Shown here one piece after another: positions 32,990-45,158 of a DNA stretch of 64,000 nucleotides (the stretch's first letter is position 1; each line of letters begins with the position of its first letter). The notes under the pieces were generated by a model. The model was not told the DNA's origin, searched no databases, and was given only the letters and a program-made list of their open reading frames with translations. The stretch is from Taudactylus pleione (taxonomy: Eukaryota > Chordata > Amphibia > Anura > Myobatrachidae): NCBI GenBank assembly GCA_031769625.1, contig JAUIMM010000121.1, positions 12,706,001 to 12,770,000 of the forward strand, read 5' to 3'. The position numbers and the translations under genes are program-made.

Positions 32990-33080
32990 GGACAATAGGT
33001 GCTAGGCACCCATTTTAACATGTTATAGGTGCTAGGCGCCATATTTTGCAGTACGTTACTGGCGCTAGGCGCTGGGTGTG
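32990..33080. repeat. Three imperfect repeats of a GGTGCTAGGCGCC palindrome
   Basis: GGTGCTAGGCACC, GGTGCTAGGCGCC and GGCGCTAGGCGC occur at about 33-bp spacing (from 32998, 33027 and 33060). Each is near-palindromic. Confidence 0.7.
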
Positions 33081-34119
33081 TAAGGCCGTATTTGTAAATA
33101 TTTTGTATGCCTTGGCCCAGACCCCCTCCGGCAGCCGCGGCAATGGTTTTAACCTCTGGTGCAATGCACCAGGGGGGACGGGCTGTAAGGAGCCACTGAG
33201 TGCTTCACGCTGGGGACCGGGAGCCTAGCTCCCGGCATCCCAGCTACACAGTGTTGCACTGGATTACTTCCCCAGAGCCACTGCTGCCAGGCCATAGTCC
33301 CGAGGTGCAGGGCTATGTGCCGACTGCTGGGGACCGGAAGCAGAACTACCGGTGCCCCAGTGCACAGGGCAGCAAGGAGTCGCTGCAGTCGGGACTTTGT
33401 CCAAGACTGCAGGGTTGAGTGGTCATCCGCTGGGAGACCATGTCAGGCGGCTCCCAGTGTATGGTGGCAGGAGGGGGCTGTGTGCTGAACGCTGGGGGTT
33501 TGGGAGTGCTAGTTCCCGATGCCCCAGGTAGACTGGCCGCATGCTCAGGGGCAGCCTCCCGGCAGCCTGCAATGTGGGCAGAGCACATAGAGCGGCAGCT
33601 CCTGGGATAAAGGTCCCCAGCTGCTGTAACTCTGCAGCAGAAGTCCATAGTGCTGGGGGTGCAGGAGACCAGCTCCTGGTGCCACCCGGTGCTGAGAGGG
33701 GTCAGGGGGAAAACACAAACACACAAATAAAAATAATGTTAAATAAAAGATATAAAAGTGTATAACCATATTTGTGCAGCACTGAGCCAGGACACACAGA
33801 TCCCGAGCTGCAGTGCTGTGCTGTGTGTAAATCCTGATACTGTGCACAGGCACATAATGTATATAGTGCAGACATATGTTTAAATGTATATAGTCAATGT
33901 ATGTATTTTAAATGTATAATTTAAAGTAAAAGTGCACTTACCTTGATTTCTCTGGACGGCCAGAGATCCAGAGTCCACCTCCTTCAAGAGAAATAAACTG
34001 TCCTCCTATGCAGCCTCATGCCTGAAAGTGGTATGAGGAGGTGCATAGAGAGCTGCCCAATGCAACCAGCTAATTGTTTCAGGGAGCTCCCAAAGAGCTT
34101 CCTCTCCGTGGCCAGGAAA
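33081..34119. other. GC-rich unassigned stretch, then AT-rich
   Basis: 33180-33700 repeats GCTGGGGACCGG and ACCGG/CCGGT motifs and has overlapping ORFs on both strands with no family resemblance. ACTTACCT at 33936-33943 is another perfect minus-strand donor match. Probably the interior of a non-autonomous element. Confidence 0.35.
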
Positions 34120-34860
34120 CCCTGCCCAAGGACCTTGCTACCCACCTCTGGAGCTCAGATTCAGGCAGAGGTGGGAAGCTTGGTCCCTTAGCAGATTCCT
34201 GGAAGTATGTTTTGGAGGGAAACTTCCCCCAGCCCTAGATGAGCCGACTCCTGGGTGGTGACTAACACACCAGGTGGGCTTAGTCACAGGGGAGTGAACC
34301 ATCCCCACTGTCCAAAGGGGACAATGTTAAACATGCATGTGGACAGAACATGCATAGTACATGCACTTAAGTTGATTGTTAAAAACCATAGGTGTGTATT
34401 GGAGTGTCATAAAAGAAGGCCTGTGAGCCTGGTTTGTTGTGAATCTTCTTGAACATTAATGATTGAACCGCTGTAACATCTTTGTATGCTGACCCTCTTA
34501 AAGCTGAGGGAAGAGTCTTTTTTAAGACTATTGAGCAATAAACATATTTACCTTTACAATGACTGCATCTGAGTCCTGCAACAACAGAATTGCGCCAAAT
34601 GCTATGCCGTTCTCTGCCTGTTCTGGATTGAGCCCAGGTGTCTCCAAGCTCAAGCCCTCTACCAGCTACCGTGCAGAGCCTGGTCCATTGCGAGGGATCA
34701 GGGGTATCAGCCGACACCAATCAGGAGGTGTGGCCACAGCTCATCGATGCATATACAGCAGTAAGCGGTTCCAAATGCTGATTGAAGGAGTTTGGTGGTG
34801 ACAGCAACGTTACATGCCCATTGTGCAGTGGCCGGAGTCAGTAACAGGCGGTTACTGACA
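34120..34860 (+). mobile_element. Possible retroviral-type LTR and leader
   Basis: A composition shift is followed by AGCAATAAACATATTTACC (poly(A) signal near 34536). A CT-rich R/U5-like stretch then leads to TTTGGTGGTGACAGCAACG near 34792, which resembles an LTR end plus primer-binding region. No gag, pol or env follows and the left border is not defined. Confidence 0.35.
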
Positions 34861-35929
34861 GTAAGAGGAAATCCCTGATACCCCAAGATCCAGTGGGTTC
34901 ACAACCCAATCTGTGATCGGCCGGCAAGTGAGGTCATCCGGTCACAAACATGATGAGACTTGAGAATATAAATGCATTGCAATGATAGGCGGCAGTAAGT
35001 ATGCCTCTAAAGTCTAAACACATTGGAAACCTTCAAATTATTGCTATGGGGCCCACAAAATTCTAATTATGCCACTGATGGTCATAAAATATTTATGGTC
35101 ATTGATTGAAAATAAGATGAAGAGAGAGGACGTGGCATGAGGTGAATGTGCAGCTTCGGGCTCTGGCCATCTGACCTCTATTATGGGATGTTTTTGCTCA
35201 TGTTGGCCCACTTGACATTAGACCTGATTCTCTATGCCCCAGGGACCATCTTCTGTGCTCGGGGATGGCTCTGTTGACAAGCCACAGTACCTAAAGCTTG
35301 TGGCATGCTCTTCCGGCTGCAGCTGCGGCATGAAGTTGCGGATTGTGGCTGCCACGGCCCACGTCTTGTGATCACAGAGTTGCTCCACACATGCCTTTGC
35401 ATTACCTGCACTCCGGTGACTCTGCCCTGTGATCTCTCACCTCTTTGTATCGTGCCAAGTGACTTGTTGGACTGCACTGCTGCCTTTAGATATCTTTAGG
35501 TCAGCTCTCCGCTCCCTCAGTGACCACAATTCCTTCCCTGGTCCCGGACTTTCTGTTCAGTCCCCATAGTGACTGTTCCAGTCCTGGGCTTCCTCTCCAC
35601 CTATATACAGTATTTGCTCCATCTGCTCTGCCACATTCCCAAGCCCTGATTATCAGGGTAGCATTTAATGTTCCCTCCTGTATTCTGAATTTCACAACCT
35701 GCTGAATCACAGATTGCATAGGATTCTTAGGACATTGCATACCTTTATTTATATATTGCATCCAGTGGCACCCCATTTTTCCACATCAGGACTTAATCCT
35801 CATATCCTGATTATGGAGTGATCCTATGTGGTATAGTCCCGAGTGTTTCCTGATCTCCCACATAGCTATTGTTGCACCTCTCCAACCACTGTCCACCTCT
35901 CTTCCTCTATATAACTTGGATTAATATAT
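34861..35929. other. Unassigned upstream of the L1 ORF1 remnant
   Basis: 35030-35076 holds a hAT-like right terminus (TTCTAATTATGCCACTG). From about 35090 the sequence may be L1 5' leader, but nothing diagnostic is visible. Confidence 0.35.
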
Positions 35930-36873
35930 CTAAAGACAAGAAATTCGGCTTCCAAAACCTGGTATCCTACTTTGAAGCTACACAGTCTGCTGATTCTCAA
36001 TACCCTACCTCGACTCCATCACTGAGCTGTGCCTCTGATGAAAAATATGATGGGGAGATTTGAATACTCCATCTATCAAGGCAGATATCTGCACTATCCT
36101 CAGAAAAACTTCAAAACAGGTTATCCAGAAAGATGTCCACAATACTCTTTCTGGACCTGGACTCCAGAAGGACATCACTAGATACCTTTGTTGATAACTT
36201 GGAAAGAAAACAAGAGGAGATGATCAATTACCAACAAATGTAAGTACAGCATACCAACCAAATCCGCAATTATATTAGGCTTTATTTATAATCGCAAAAT
36301 ACAGACAAATGACATTGGACATTGGAGACCTCATAATACACAAAAGTATCTGGGAACAAGGGCAACACACTGATATTCTTTTGATATCTGATAAGCAGGG
36401 AGATCTTGATAACGGGGAGGAGAAAAATAACCTGAGAATCTGAAATATCTGAGACTGAAGAACTTTTCCCATTCAGAGAACTCTATCTTTCATCTTTTAC
36501 ATGTTCTCATCCATCCATGTTGCTGGACAGAGCACATTGTGCACTCCGCCCCAAATCAGTGGATCCTGCTGTGCCGTGGGATGTTATCCTTTGATTACAC
36601 TACTACAAGGCAAAGGACTAAATTTACTTACAGTCTTGGACATTCTCATCTATCACTTTTGAATGTTCCAACATTGTAATATTCAAAGACCTATCTTCTA
36701 TCACCTTCGCTAGAAGAAGGGAGACAGTGGATATAACTGAAGCTTGGTGAGACCACAATATAAATGGGGCATCCCCTAAAGCCTTCAAGTCTCGTCATAT
36801 GGTAAAGTCCTTACAGCTAATACTCCAAGTTGAGGGTCTTACCCTAATTCAATGTTTGAAACTTTTGGGCACC
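35930..36873 (+). pseudogene. L1 (Tx1-like) ORF1 remnant
   Basis: ORF1p of L1-type elements is an RNA-binding chaperone with a coiled coil. On the plus strand, pieces in alternating frames read SKADI/ISALSSEK-like text and LERKQEEMINYQQM (coiled coil, about 36200-36240). LLDRAHCALRPKSVDPAVPWDV (RRM/CTD region) follows near 36520, then FKDLSSITFARRRE near 36690. Order and motifs fit Tx1/L1 ORF1. At least five stops or shifts are present. It ends at the inserted LTR. Confidence 0.7.
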
Positions 36874-37948
36874 TGTCAGGTTGTGGTCTGAGATCGGCCA
36901 CCTCTCACTTATGTACCGGCGTGTTCGATCTCTGAGGTGGTCAGATGCCAGGAGCGCAGGTGAGTAGTGGACTGAGTATTCTCCCCAGGGTCTGCTAGGA
37001 CTTCCATGCTGTGTCTCCATGTTGTGATCACGTTCTTGGGCGCAGCCATGTTGGTCTGTGTCATCTGATCTGGCCCCCTCCAATGGTAGTCTTGCTGTCA
37101 CTCAGCTGATCTCTGCATCCAATGACTAGCTACCTAAGGGTATTTAAGTCTGGCTTCGTGAACAGGAAATTGCGTGTGCAACTTTGCTTCTCTAGTGATT
37201 ATTTGCTGAGACTGCGTCCTAGGCTCTACACTATTCTTTAGTGTTCTCTATCAAGAAATCATTCCTTGTGTTACCCATCGCTATTCAGCATCTGGATACC
37301 CAGTTACCTATCCTTTGCTATACAGCGTCAGGATCACCAGAGCTGTTACCCATCACTATTCAGCGTCTGGATACCCAGTACAGCTACTCGTGACAAAACA
37401 GTATCTTGATATCCGGAGTTGTCCCCATTGCTAATCAGTGTCTGAATCATCGTAGCAGATATTCCTCCAGTAATTTCACCATCACTTCTCAATTACTCCT
37501 CAATTCTGCCAGTACCAGTTCCTACATTTCTAGTTCTGTCCCATGTCTTCTCGCTTCTCTCAGATACCTACTGTACTCTGGGGGCCGCGACTTGTTCACT
37601 TGGTGCAGCGAAACCCATATCCCGCTTGGAGAGGTCACTGGTGAATACCATCAAGTGGATTAGACTCCGCACCTCGGAGTAGGTCTCATCAACATCTGAG
37701 AATAGCCTATGAGGAAGACTTATATATTGCCCCCTCGTCTTTTACCATCAACTCACCCAAGCCCACTGGCCAATGTACCCACAACCGAGGACAATCAACA
37801 CCAGGGCCTGAGAGCCCCTCTTTGCCATAGACTTCATCTTTGTCTAATGGGACTGCCCCGCTGGCACAAAAATCACCAGGAAATGTTTGGCACGCCACTA
37901 CTCCCAAGACCAGGGCTCTAGCAGGGACTTGATGCTCTCTCTTATACA
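36874..37948 (+). mobile_element. Ty3/gypsy-type solo LTR in the L1
   Basis: Starts TGTCAGGTTGTGG after GCACC (36869-36873). Internally it has GGTATTTAAGTCTGG (TATA-like, near 37140) and GGCCGCGACTTG...TTAGACTCCGCACCTCGG, matching the style of the 3' LTR at 20584. A candidate right end is CTTATACA at 37948 followed by GCACC (37949-37953). The right border rests on that 5-bp match only; the recognisable LTR text stops near 37680. Confidence 0.6.
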
Positions 37949-37953
37949 GCACC

Positions 37954-39262
37954 TTTACATCATTTCTCTTGGGCCCTGGCCACATCTTGGTGCCTTGTTT
38001 TGGTTTTGAACGGTCTTTCTGTATCTGCCTAGGGTGAAGGGTTTGGCCATCCACGTAGTCGGCATGCTCCTTGACTATGTATCCATTAAGAATTTGTTCT
38101 AACTGCTCTATTACTACCTCTTTTGTTAGTTTGTTATTGTTCATTTTACACTGATACTGCTATGTCCACTGTTTTGATATTGCTATGTGTATTCTGTATT
38201 TTTCAGAAGGGTCATATCTCTTAGGACAGTGTGTTTGCCTTCCACTCTATTTAGGCCCTTTTCCCCCATAATATGACAGTTCCACTTAAATTATTCTTCT
38301 CCTTTTGATGTTTTTTAGTTCCCCCCCTCCTATCCCATGTAATCCTTGGGTTATGCCAATGGCTTCTCAGGTTTTCATAGTTCCCATATTTCCGAAGTCT
38401 GCCTCTGGTTCTTATATTGCCTGTCCCACTACATGGTTGCTATGACTGACAATGGATTCTATGGGCCTCCTGGCCTTAACCCTCAATGAGTTAGAAGCTA
38501 CTGTATGTTATGCGTACTTCTGCTCCCCTTTCTTGACCTGCACCTTACCTTGTCCGGAGTAGCCCGGTAAGACCCTGCCATTTGTTCTTGAATACTTTCT
38601 TTTGTTACCTATGGGTCTTACACTTTTTTCCCTGAACACAAAAGTTCTGAATAGTCCCCAAAAGAGGTCCACCTTATTTCTTATTTCGAAATAGATGCAG
38701 GGCGATGTTGTGTTCTTGCAGGATACACACTTTTCAGGTGTACATCAACATACCTGTGACCTTGTTCATAAGCAGAAAGATGTGGCAATTGCTAGCCATT
38801 TTACAATTGATCCCACTTATATTATTTGCGATCATGAGGGGCGATATCTGATCTTGGTGGGAAGCTAAATAATAAACCCTACACATTTGTCAATGTATAT
38901 GCCTTAAATCAGAACCAATTCTGTTTTTTTCACTCCCTTAATGATTACTTACTCAGCACAGGAGGGGCTGGGTGATATTGGCAGGAAACTGATAGCCATC
39001 TGGATAGGTCCAAACCCCTGCCCGCTTCACTTGCCCGTGCTGCATCTACGAACTGCAAAGCACTAGGCTTTGCTGAGATCAAAGATTTAGAGATTGCTTC
39101 TTCAATGAAGTCCAACAAAACTCCAGGACCGGATAGCTTTACAGCTTCCTGTATTAAACATTTAAAAATGTGCTTATCTCCATCTTTCATATTTATTCAA
39201 TAGTATCCTAAAAGACAACCCTTTCTCAAAACGGGCTCTAGAAACTAATATTATAGGTATAC
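37954..39262 (+). pseudogene. L1 (Tx1-like) ORF2 endonuclease and start of RT
   Basis: From about 38650 the plus strand reads GLNSPQKRS..., then GDVVFLQDTHFSGVHQHTCD, the APE-type endonuclease start of L1 ORF2. 38840-38935 reads GRYLILVGKLNNKPYTFVNVY. After an internal deletion near 38943, EIKDLEIASSMKSNKTPGPD (39075-39135) is the classic KTPGPDGF lead-in to the RT. The ORF is cut at the target duplication of the hAT element at 39263. It appears to continue, degraded, beyond the hAT pair, at 50948. Confidence 0.75.
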
Positions 39263-41158
39263 ATACATAGCAGAGGCGGATTTACCGCTAGGCAACGCAG
39301 GCACGCGCCTAGGGCCTGGCGGGTCCCAGGGGGCCCGTTTGCGGCCGCCAATGGAGATGTATAATAAAGCAGGGCAGAGGGAATGTTGCTGGCTAGCACC
39401 AGCACACACCACTCTCTTCAAGTTCCTAGTCAGTGACATGTTTCCTCCTCCCCTGCACTGTGTACACGTGACACGCACAGAGAGGGGGGAGAGGAGCGAG
39501 AGGAGCAGACACTCAGCACAGGAAGAACTGAGACGACATCGCTGAGCGCGCTGCTCAGCTGCTGAATCTAAAGTGAGGTGACTGCACTGCCAGTGCCTTT
39601 AGTTTACTATCTGAAGCAAGAGAGCTCACTGTGGGGGGTGCAATTATATTATTATTGTTATTATTAATAGTCCTGCAGCTTAACAAATTCCCGGGGGTAA
39701 CTGCCTTCAGACCCAGCTATAGCAGGGGCTTGGCATGCTCCTTATTAGTTAGATATAGTGCATTCACGAGCCCTACTGTTTTCCCGCACGGTGGGAGCCA
39801 GACAGTGTCATGGATACTCTCCTTCCTCTGCACAGCAAGCATGTCCCTCTCCTCAGAGGCGGATTTAGACCTCATGGGACCCTAAGCAAGACACAGATTT
39901 GGGCCCCCCTTTCCTTAAACAATCCTGAACACAATATTTATATTTTTCCTGATTTATTCCCCTTACATTATTTGTCATATTTCCACCTTATATTCAACTT
40001 TGTAAAACATTAGTGGTGCCGTGAAAAAAATTCTGATACTCTAGGATGCCATGATTCCGGGAACTGCCCGATAGGCAAAATCTGACTGCTGGCTGCAGGT
40101 ACATAAGGCCTGATTCTGAGATGGACGGAATTACAAAGCTGTACACAAGCAGCTGTGCAATTCCATCCATCTCAAAAGCAAATGCAGTAGGAGGTGTCTG
40201 TGGGAAATGGAAGGATTGCAGCAGGTTTCGGAGGTATCTGCTGCAGTCCCTCTGTGATAGATGTGGGAGAAACTTAATATTTGTGGTTAACACCCGAAAA
40301 CTGTTGTTTTTGGGGGTTATGCCACAAATATACAATGATAAATGGGCCCCAATGTGACACTATATTGCTGCCTGGAGAGAAATACTGTATATTCATAAAA
40401 GGCACAGCAGAGGCATAGACAAATGACAAATTCTATTGAAGATGTAAAGATATAGGTGAAATGCACAAAAGGACTCAAGAAAGATTAAGCAATATATTTA
40501 GTAGAAGCCAATATGTTTAATTGATATGAAAATTAAAAAGTTTCGCTATTACATATGAATGAAGATGGAGGAATCTGGCAGATTGTATATCCATAGCCAG
40601 TAATACGCATCAGCAGCTTCACTACCAGGCGGCAGAGTGACATCATTCTGTTCATCACTCTTTAATAAATGTCTTAAACAGCAGGACTACTAATAATCAC
40701 CCCTCTCCCCTGTGACCCACCCTTCCCGCAAATGTATTTAACAGCAGGACTTCTAATAATAAATACACCCCCACACCCTCATCCCAACCCCTCGGCCATA
40801 GGTGAAACTAGACATTTGATAATGGGTGGTCCCAGCAGGGCTGCAAGACATTGGGCGGGCCCTATTATGGTGGATGTGTGGGATCAAATGGGTGGGCATG
40901 TCACCTCCCCTTCATGGACTCCATGAATATAGTGTGAGTCGCCACGAAGTGAGGGTATGAGCTGAGGAGGTGTGTTCAGGGACAGACAGACAGGATTACA
41001 GCTGGGAAGCTGCACATTCTTCGTGTGCCTCCCCATTTCTCCCTCCCCTTACTTCAGGTCGATCTGGAGGCGAGGCAGATGGGCAGGATTTTATGCTCTA
41101 TGCTTTTCAGGGTGCTTGGCACCGTACACAACAGCGTACCATGCTTAATGGTTGGGCC

Positions 41159-42519
41159 CAGTGGCGGGCTGGGCCGGGGGGCAGGGTGCCATGTGCCCCC
41201 CGGGCCGCAGCGTCATGCGGGCCGCGGTGCAGACTGTGTCACTGTGATACAGACTGCACCGCGTGTGTAGCGCTGACCGGACGGAGTTCGGTCAGCGCTA
41301 CACAGCACAAACACACAGCCGCCGGCGCCGGCAGCTGTGTGTTTGCTTTAGCAGCTGATGAGAGTCAGACAGACTCTCATCGGCTGCTGCTCCCACTGCC
41401 AGAGCCGGACATCTTCCGGCTCCCGCAGTGGGTAATGGGAGTGACGCGTCACTCCCATGATGCGTCACTCCCATAATGCAAAGCGGCGGACGGAGGAGCT
41501 GATCTCGGCGGCGGGACCAGGAGCTGGTGTCAGGTAAGTGTGTTTTTTTTTTTTTTTTATTATTATTATGTCTCTACTGCGGGGAGGGGGGACTACTGGG
41601 AGCACTACAAGGGGGGGACTACTGGGAGCACTACAAGGGGGGGACTACTTGGAGCACTACAGGGGGGAATACTACTGGGGACACTACAAGGGGGGACTCC
41701 TGGGAGCACTACAAGGGGGGACTACTGGGAGCACTACAAGGGGGGGACTACTGGGAGCACTACAAGGGGGGAATACTACTGGGGGCACTACAAGGGGGGG
41801 ACTCCTGGGAGCACTACATGGGGGGGACTACTGGGAGCACTACAGGGGAGGAATACTACTCGGGGCACTACAAGGGCAGGACTACTACTACTGGGGGCAC
41901 TACAAGGGGGGGACTTCTACTGGGAGCACTACAAGGGGGGTACTACTACTGGGGGGGACTACTACTAGGGGCACTACAAGGGGAGGGGACTACTACTAGG
42001 GGTATTGCATAGGGGGGAGGGGACTACTACTAGGGGCACTACATAGGGGGGAGGGGACTACCACTGGGGGCACTGCATCGAGGGACCACTGCTGGGGGCT
42101 CTATATATAGGGCAATAGTGGGGGTACTGCATAGGGGGAAGACTACAACTGGGGCCACTATTTAAGGGGCACTGCATAAGGGTTACCACTACTGGGGGCA
42201 CTATATAAGGGGCTTACTACTGGGGGCACAAGGGGCACTGCATAGGGCACTACTGGGGGCACTACTCGAGGCCTGCATAAGGGTGTCCTCCTGTGGCACA
42301 GGGTGGCACTGCATATGGGCACTACGACAGGGGGCTGCCCCTAATCTTTATTTTTACCTTACATTAATCCCATATGGACCCGCCTCCTCCCTAGAACACT
42401 TGAAGGGGGGGTGCCGTAGCACGCACGTTCTTTCGGGCACCTTGGCTACACGCTACTCCTCTGCCAGGGCCGCATGCATGCATTTGCCCCCCAGGCTAAA
42501 AGTTGCCAGCCAGCCCCTG
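41159..42519 (+). mobile_element. hAT-like minisatellite element C
   Basis: 1361 bp with ends CAGTGGCGGGCTGG and CCAGCCAGCCCCTG and the 8-bp duplication GTTGGGCC (41151-41158, 42520-42527). The empty site is visible in E1 at 48267-48274. Order: a GCGCTGACC/GGTCAGCGC stem (about 41264-41302); the AGAGTCAGACAGACTCTCAT hairpin (about 41360-41380); TGACGCGTCA-like repeats; AGGTAAGT at 41532-41539; a T-run; then a 28-30-bp minisatellite. Confidence 0.9.
41575..42300. repeat. GGGGGCACTACAAGGGG minisatellite (element C)
   Basis: About 25 variable units around ACTACTGGGAGCACTACAAG. All three forward frames are open for long stretches because the unit lacks stops. The 140-160-codon Gly/Tyr-rich ORFs are artefacts. 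Confidence 0.9.
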
Positions 42520-43233
42520 GTTGGGCCCATGCTGGATGTGGTCATGGCATTTTGGGGGTCGTGGTACCTTGGCGCATGTGCACTGTGATGCATGCGCAAT
42601 CTACTGATAATCGCTCAACTGGGTAAATATATCGGCATTTCGTACATATCTGAATCAGGCTGTGATCTATTTATTTCAAATTACTTTTATCATTGGGCTG
42701 AATTCACTAAAAAAGAACAGGTCCAGTAATCATTTCTCATGGAATGGTACTGAAATCCTGATGGTTCAAATACCGACTGCAGAAGCCCGATGGAGGACAT
42801 CCCGACTGGGGCTGGTAAGTATTGTAATTCTCCCCTCACCCCCCCTAACCCTCCATTAGTGATGCCTAACCATTAACACTCCCGGGGTGGTGCCTAAACC
42901 TAACCCCCCAATCCCTGGGCTTACCCAGGTGTTGACGATCGGGATGGCGGGGGTCAGGCTTCCGGCGTCAGGATCAAGATAGGCGTCGGTATTTCGACGC
43001 CTATTTTAAGTCCTATTCCAGCGCTTGTGCAGTTAAGATATAGACCTGCGGCATTGCGTCCGCCGGTCTATTGACTGCATTCCTTTCTCGGTTTGTCTAG
43101 ATTTAATGTAAATTATTGCAGCAAACAAGGTGGTTCTCCACTTAGGGTCCCATTTAATGTGACATAACCCCTATAGCACTGGCTAAAGGGGATATGTCAT
43201 CCTGTCAATACTTAATAAACAACAGTAAACTTT

Positions 43234-43782
43234 GGGCCTGATTCAGAGCCGGACGCTCTGACCAGAGCGCTCGCTCTGAATCAGGGCCCTCCTACCTCAA
43301 CTTGGAGCGGCCTCTTGGACGCTCGCATAGCTGTGGGTTACCACCCACAGCTTATGCGAGCGTCCATGATGATGGTCGTGATGGTCATGACCATCGCGAC
43401 CATCGGGCTTGCGACGAGACCCTGCAGTAGGGTCTCGCTGCCGCAAGCCCTGGAGTGATTTTGGCTCTATCAGAGGCAAAATCACTCCCACTGACATCAC
43501 TAGTGATGTCAGTGGGGCCGGACCCAGACGGTAGGCGTTCCCATGGAAACGCCTCCATCTGGCAGCCACGCCCCTGGCACGCCCACTAAAGGGGGCGTGC
43601 TGTCACTCACCATCGACAGCACGTCCTCTTTGGTGCGAGACCCTGAGCGACAGCTACCCCGTCGCTCGCAGGGTCTCGCGCATGCGCATGACGGAGCTCC
43701 CTTCGTCGTGTGCATGCGCATTTGGGTACCATCGACCCGCTTGTGAGCGTCCTGCGCTCGCGAGCGGGTCTGAATGAGACCC
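43234..43782. mobile_element. Serial-palindrome MITE, copy 2
   Basis: 549 bp from GGGCCTGATTCAGAG to TCTGAATGAGACCC inside E2. Flanks are TTT and TTA, and the uninterrupted site in E1 (complement at 47598-47610) has a single TTA, proving a 3-bp duplication. It contains at least nine successive palindromes; the best is 43316-43366 (TGGACGCTCGCATAGCTGTG with a perfect complement). Confidence 0.9.
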
Positions 43783-44637
43783 TTAGTTTGCCGATGTTTG
43801 TCACCCGAATCCCCACCAGGTGAAAGTGTAATGCACATGCGCAGACTGGCCACCTGGCATGTGCAATAGACAACAGCCCATCGCTGGCAGCTATAGGCTG
43901 CCAGCAACAGTATGGAGGACATCGTTGGACCTCGCCGGAGGTCTAAGTAATGTTAAATACCAATTGCATATTCGCTAGTATCACAGCGATACTAAAGTAA
44001 ATCCCTTTTGTTAATATAATGGTGGCAGTCATCAATCAATAAAGCAGGGGAAGTGGAGAAAAGGGAAGTAGAAGGGGTGTGATGGAGAGGAGATGAGGGG
44101 GCAGGTCTCAGGTCAGTAACCTCCATATATACACAGACAGCATAGCAGAACCTTATCACTAGCTTTTGCATAGATGAATGCCTTTGTGTAGCTTTCCCTG
44201 CTGTAGAGATATAATTATATCAGAGCAGTGATAAGTACACTGCTATACAGCTATATATACGGTGGGGAAGCAGGTCATATGCTAATACTGCTCAATAAAT
44301 CCACCCCCCTCTCTCTTACTATATAACAGTGCACAGTCAAAAGTTCATCAAGCATACTCAGTTTTACACAGCAAAGCCCTAATCCCAGTGAGCACAGGAA
44401 AAGGGAAGGTGAGCAGTTCAGTCACACACACAGTGCAGTTAGGCAGCGTGGAGGAAGGAGAGGGACATGCTTGCTGTGCAGAGGAAAGAGAGTATCTATG
44501 ACACTATCTGGCTCCCACCATGCGGGAAAACAGTAGGGCTCGTGAATGCACTATATCTAACTAATAGGTAGCATGCCATGCCCCTGCTACAGCTGGGTCT
44601 GAAGGCAGTTTCCCCTGGGGAATTTGTTAAACTGCAG

Positions 44638-45037
44638 GGGCGGGATGCACCAAACGGAAAATGCGGTAAAACCCCTGTTTACCGCATTTTCCGTATGTAG
44701 CAATCTCCTGGCCGCCGGGCTGCAATGTGGAGGGTAACGCCAGCTATTGCTGGCGTTACCCTATAGAAGCCTATGGGCTTCTACCGCATCGCACTGGTAT
44801 GAGGGATCCGATCGGATCCCTCCCAGCATGCCCAGCAGCCGTCCCGTCACTGCGCATGCGCATATGGACTCCTGGGTCATTAACCCGGAAGTCCACTGTG
44901 CAGGAGAGATCGCAAAGGACAGCTCTTATCGGAAGAGCTGTCCTTTGCTGTACAGATCGCATATGTTACTGCATATGCGATCTGTACAATTGCGATGTGC
45001 GGCGGTGTTAGGCGGTAAGTATTAGTGCATCCCGCCC
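44638..45037. mobile_element. Serial-hairpin MITE A
   Basis: 400 bp from GGGCGGGATGCAC to GTGCATCCCGCCC with CAG on both sides (44635-44637, 45038-45040). The empty site is at 39673-39675 in E1. Inside are successive stems: ACGGAAAATGCGGTAAA with its complement, GGGTAACGCCAGC/GCTGGCGTTACCC, GAGGGATCCGATCGGATCCC, AAAGGACAGCTCTT/AAGAGCTGTCCTTT and GTACAGATCGCATATG with its complement. Confidence 0.85.
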
Positions 45038-45141
45038 CAGGACTATTAATAATAACAATAATAATAATTACACCCCCCAGAGGCGTAACTAGGGTAGGGC
45101 GAGTGGGGTGCGTGCCCTGGGTGCCGTTGGACCGGCAGCGC

Positions 45142-45158
45142 GGGGGGGGGGGGGGGGG
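45142..45158. repeat. 17-G homopolymer
   Basis: Seventeen consecutive G in a G-rich setting near the left end of element B. Capable of G-quadruplex formation in principle. Confidence 0.9.

Noticed and set aside
31727..35076. A single 3.3-kb hAT element joining the ends at 31727 and 35076
   Set aside because: Termini are similar in type but the flanking 8-mers (ACAAAATC and ATGGTCAT) do not match, so pairing is not supported.
37707..38144. 145-codon minus ORF beginning MNNNKLTKEVVIEQL
   Set aside because: It runs across the presumed right end of the LTR at 37948 and into L1 inter-ORF sequence, with no family resemblance. Probably chance, though worth a protein search.
41527..42012. 161-codon Gly/Tyr-rich ORF and its two frame neighbours
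   Set aside because: All three frames are open because the GGGGGCACT minisatellite unit lacks stops. No conserved domain, no codon structure.
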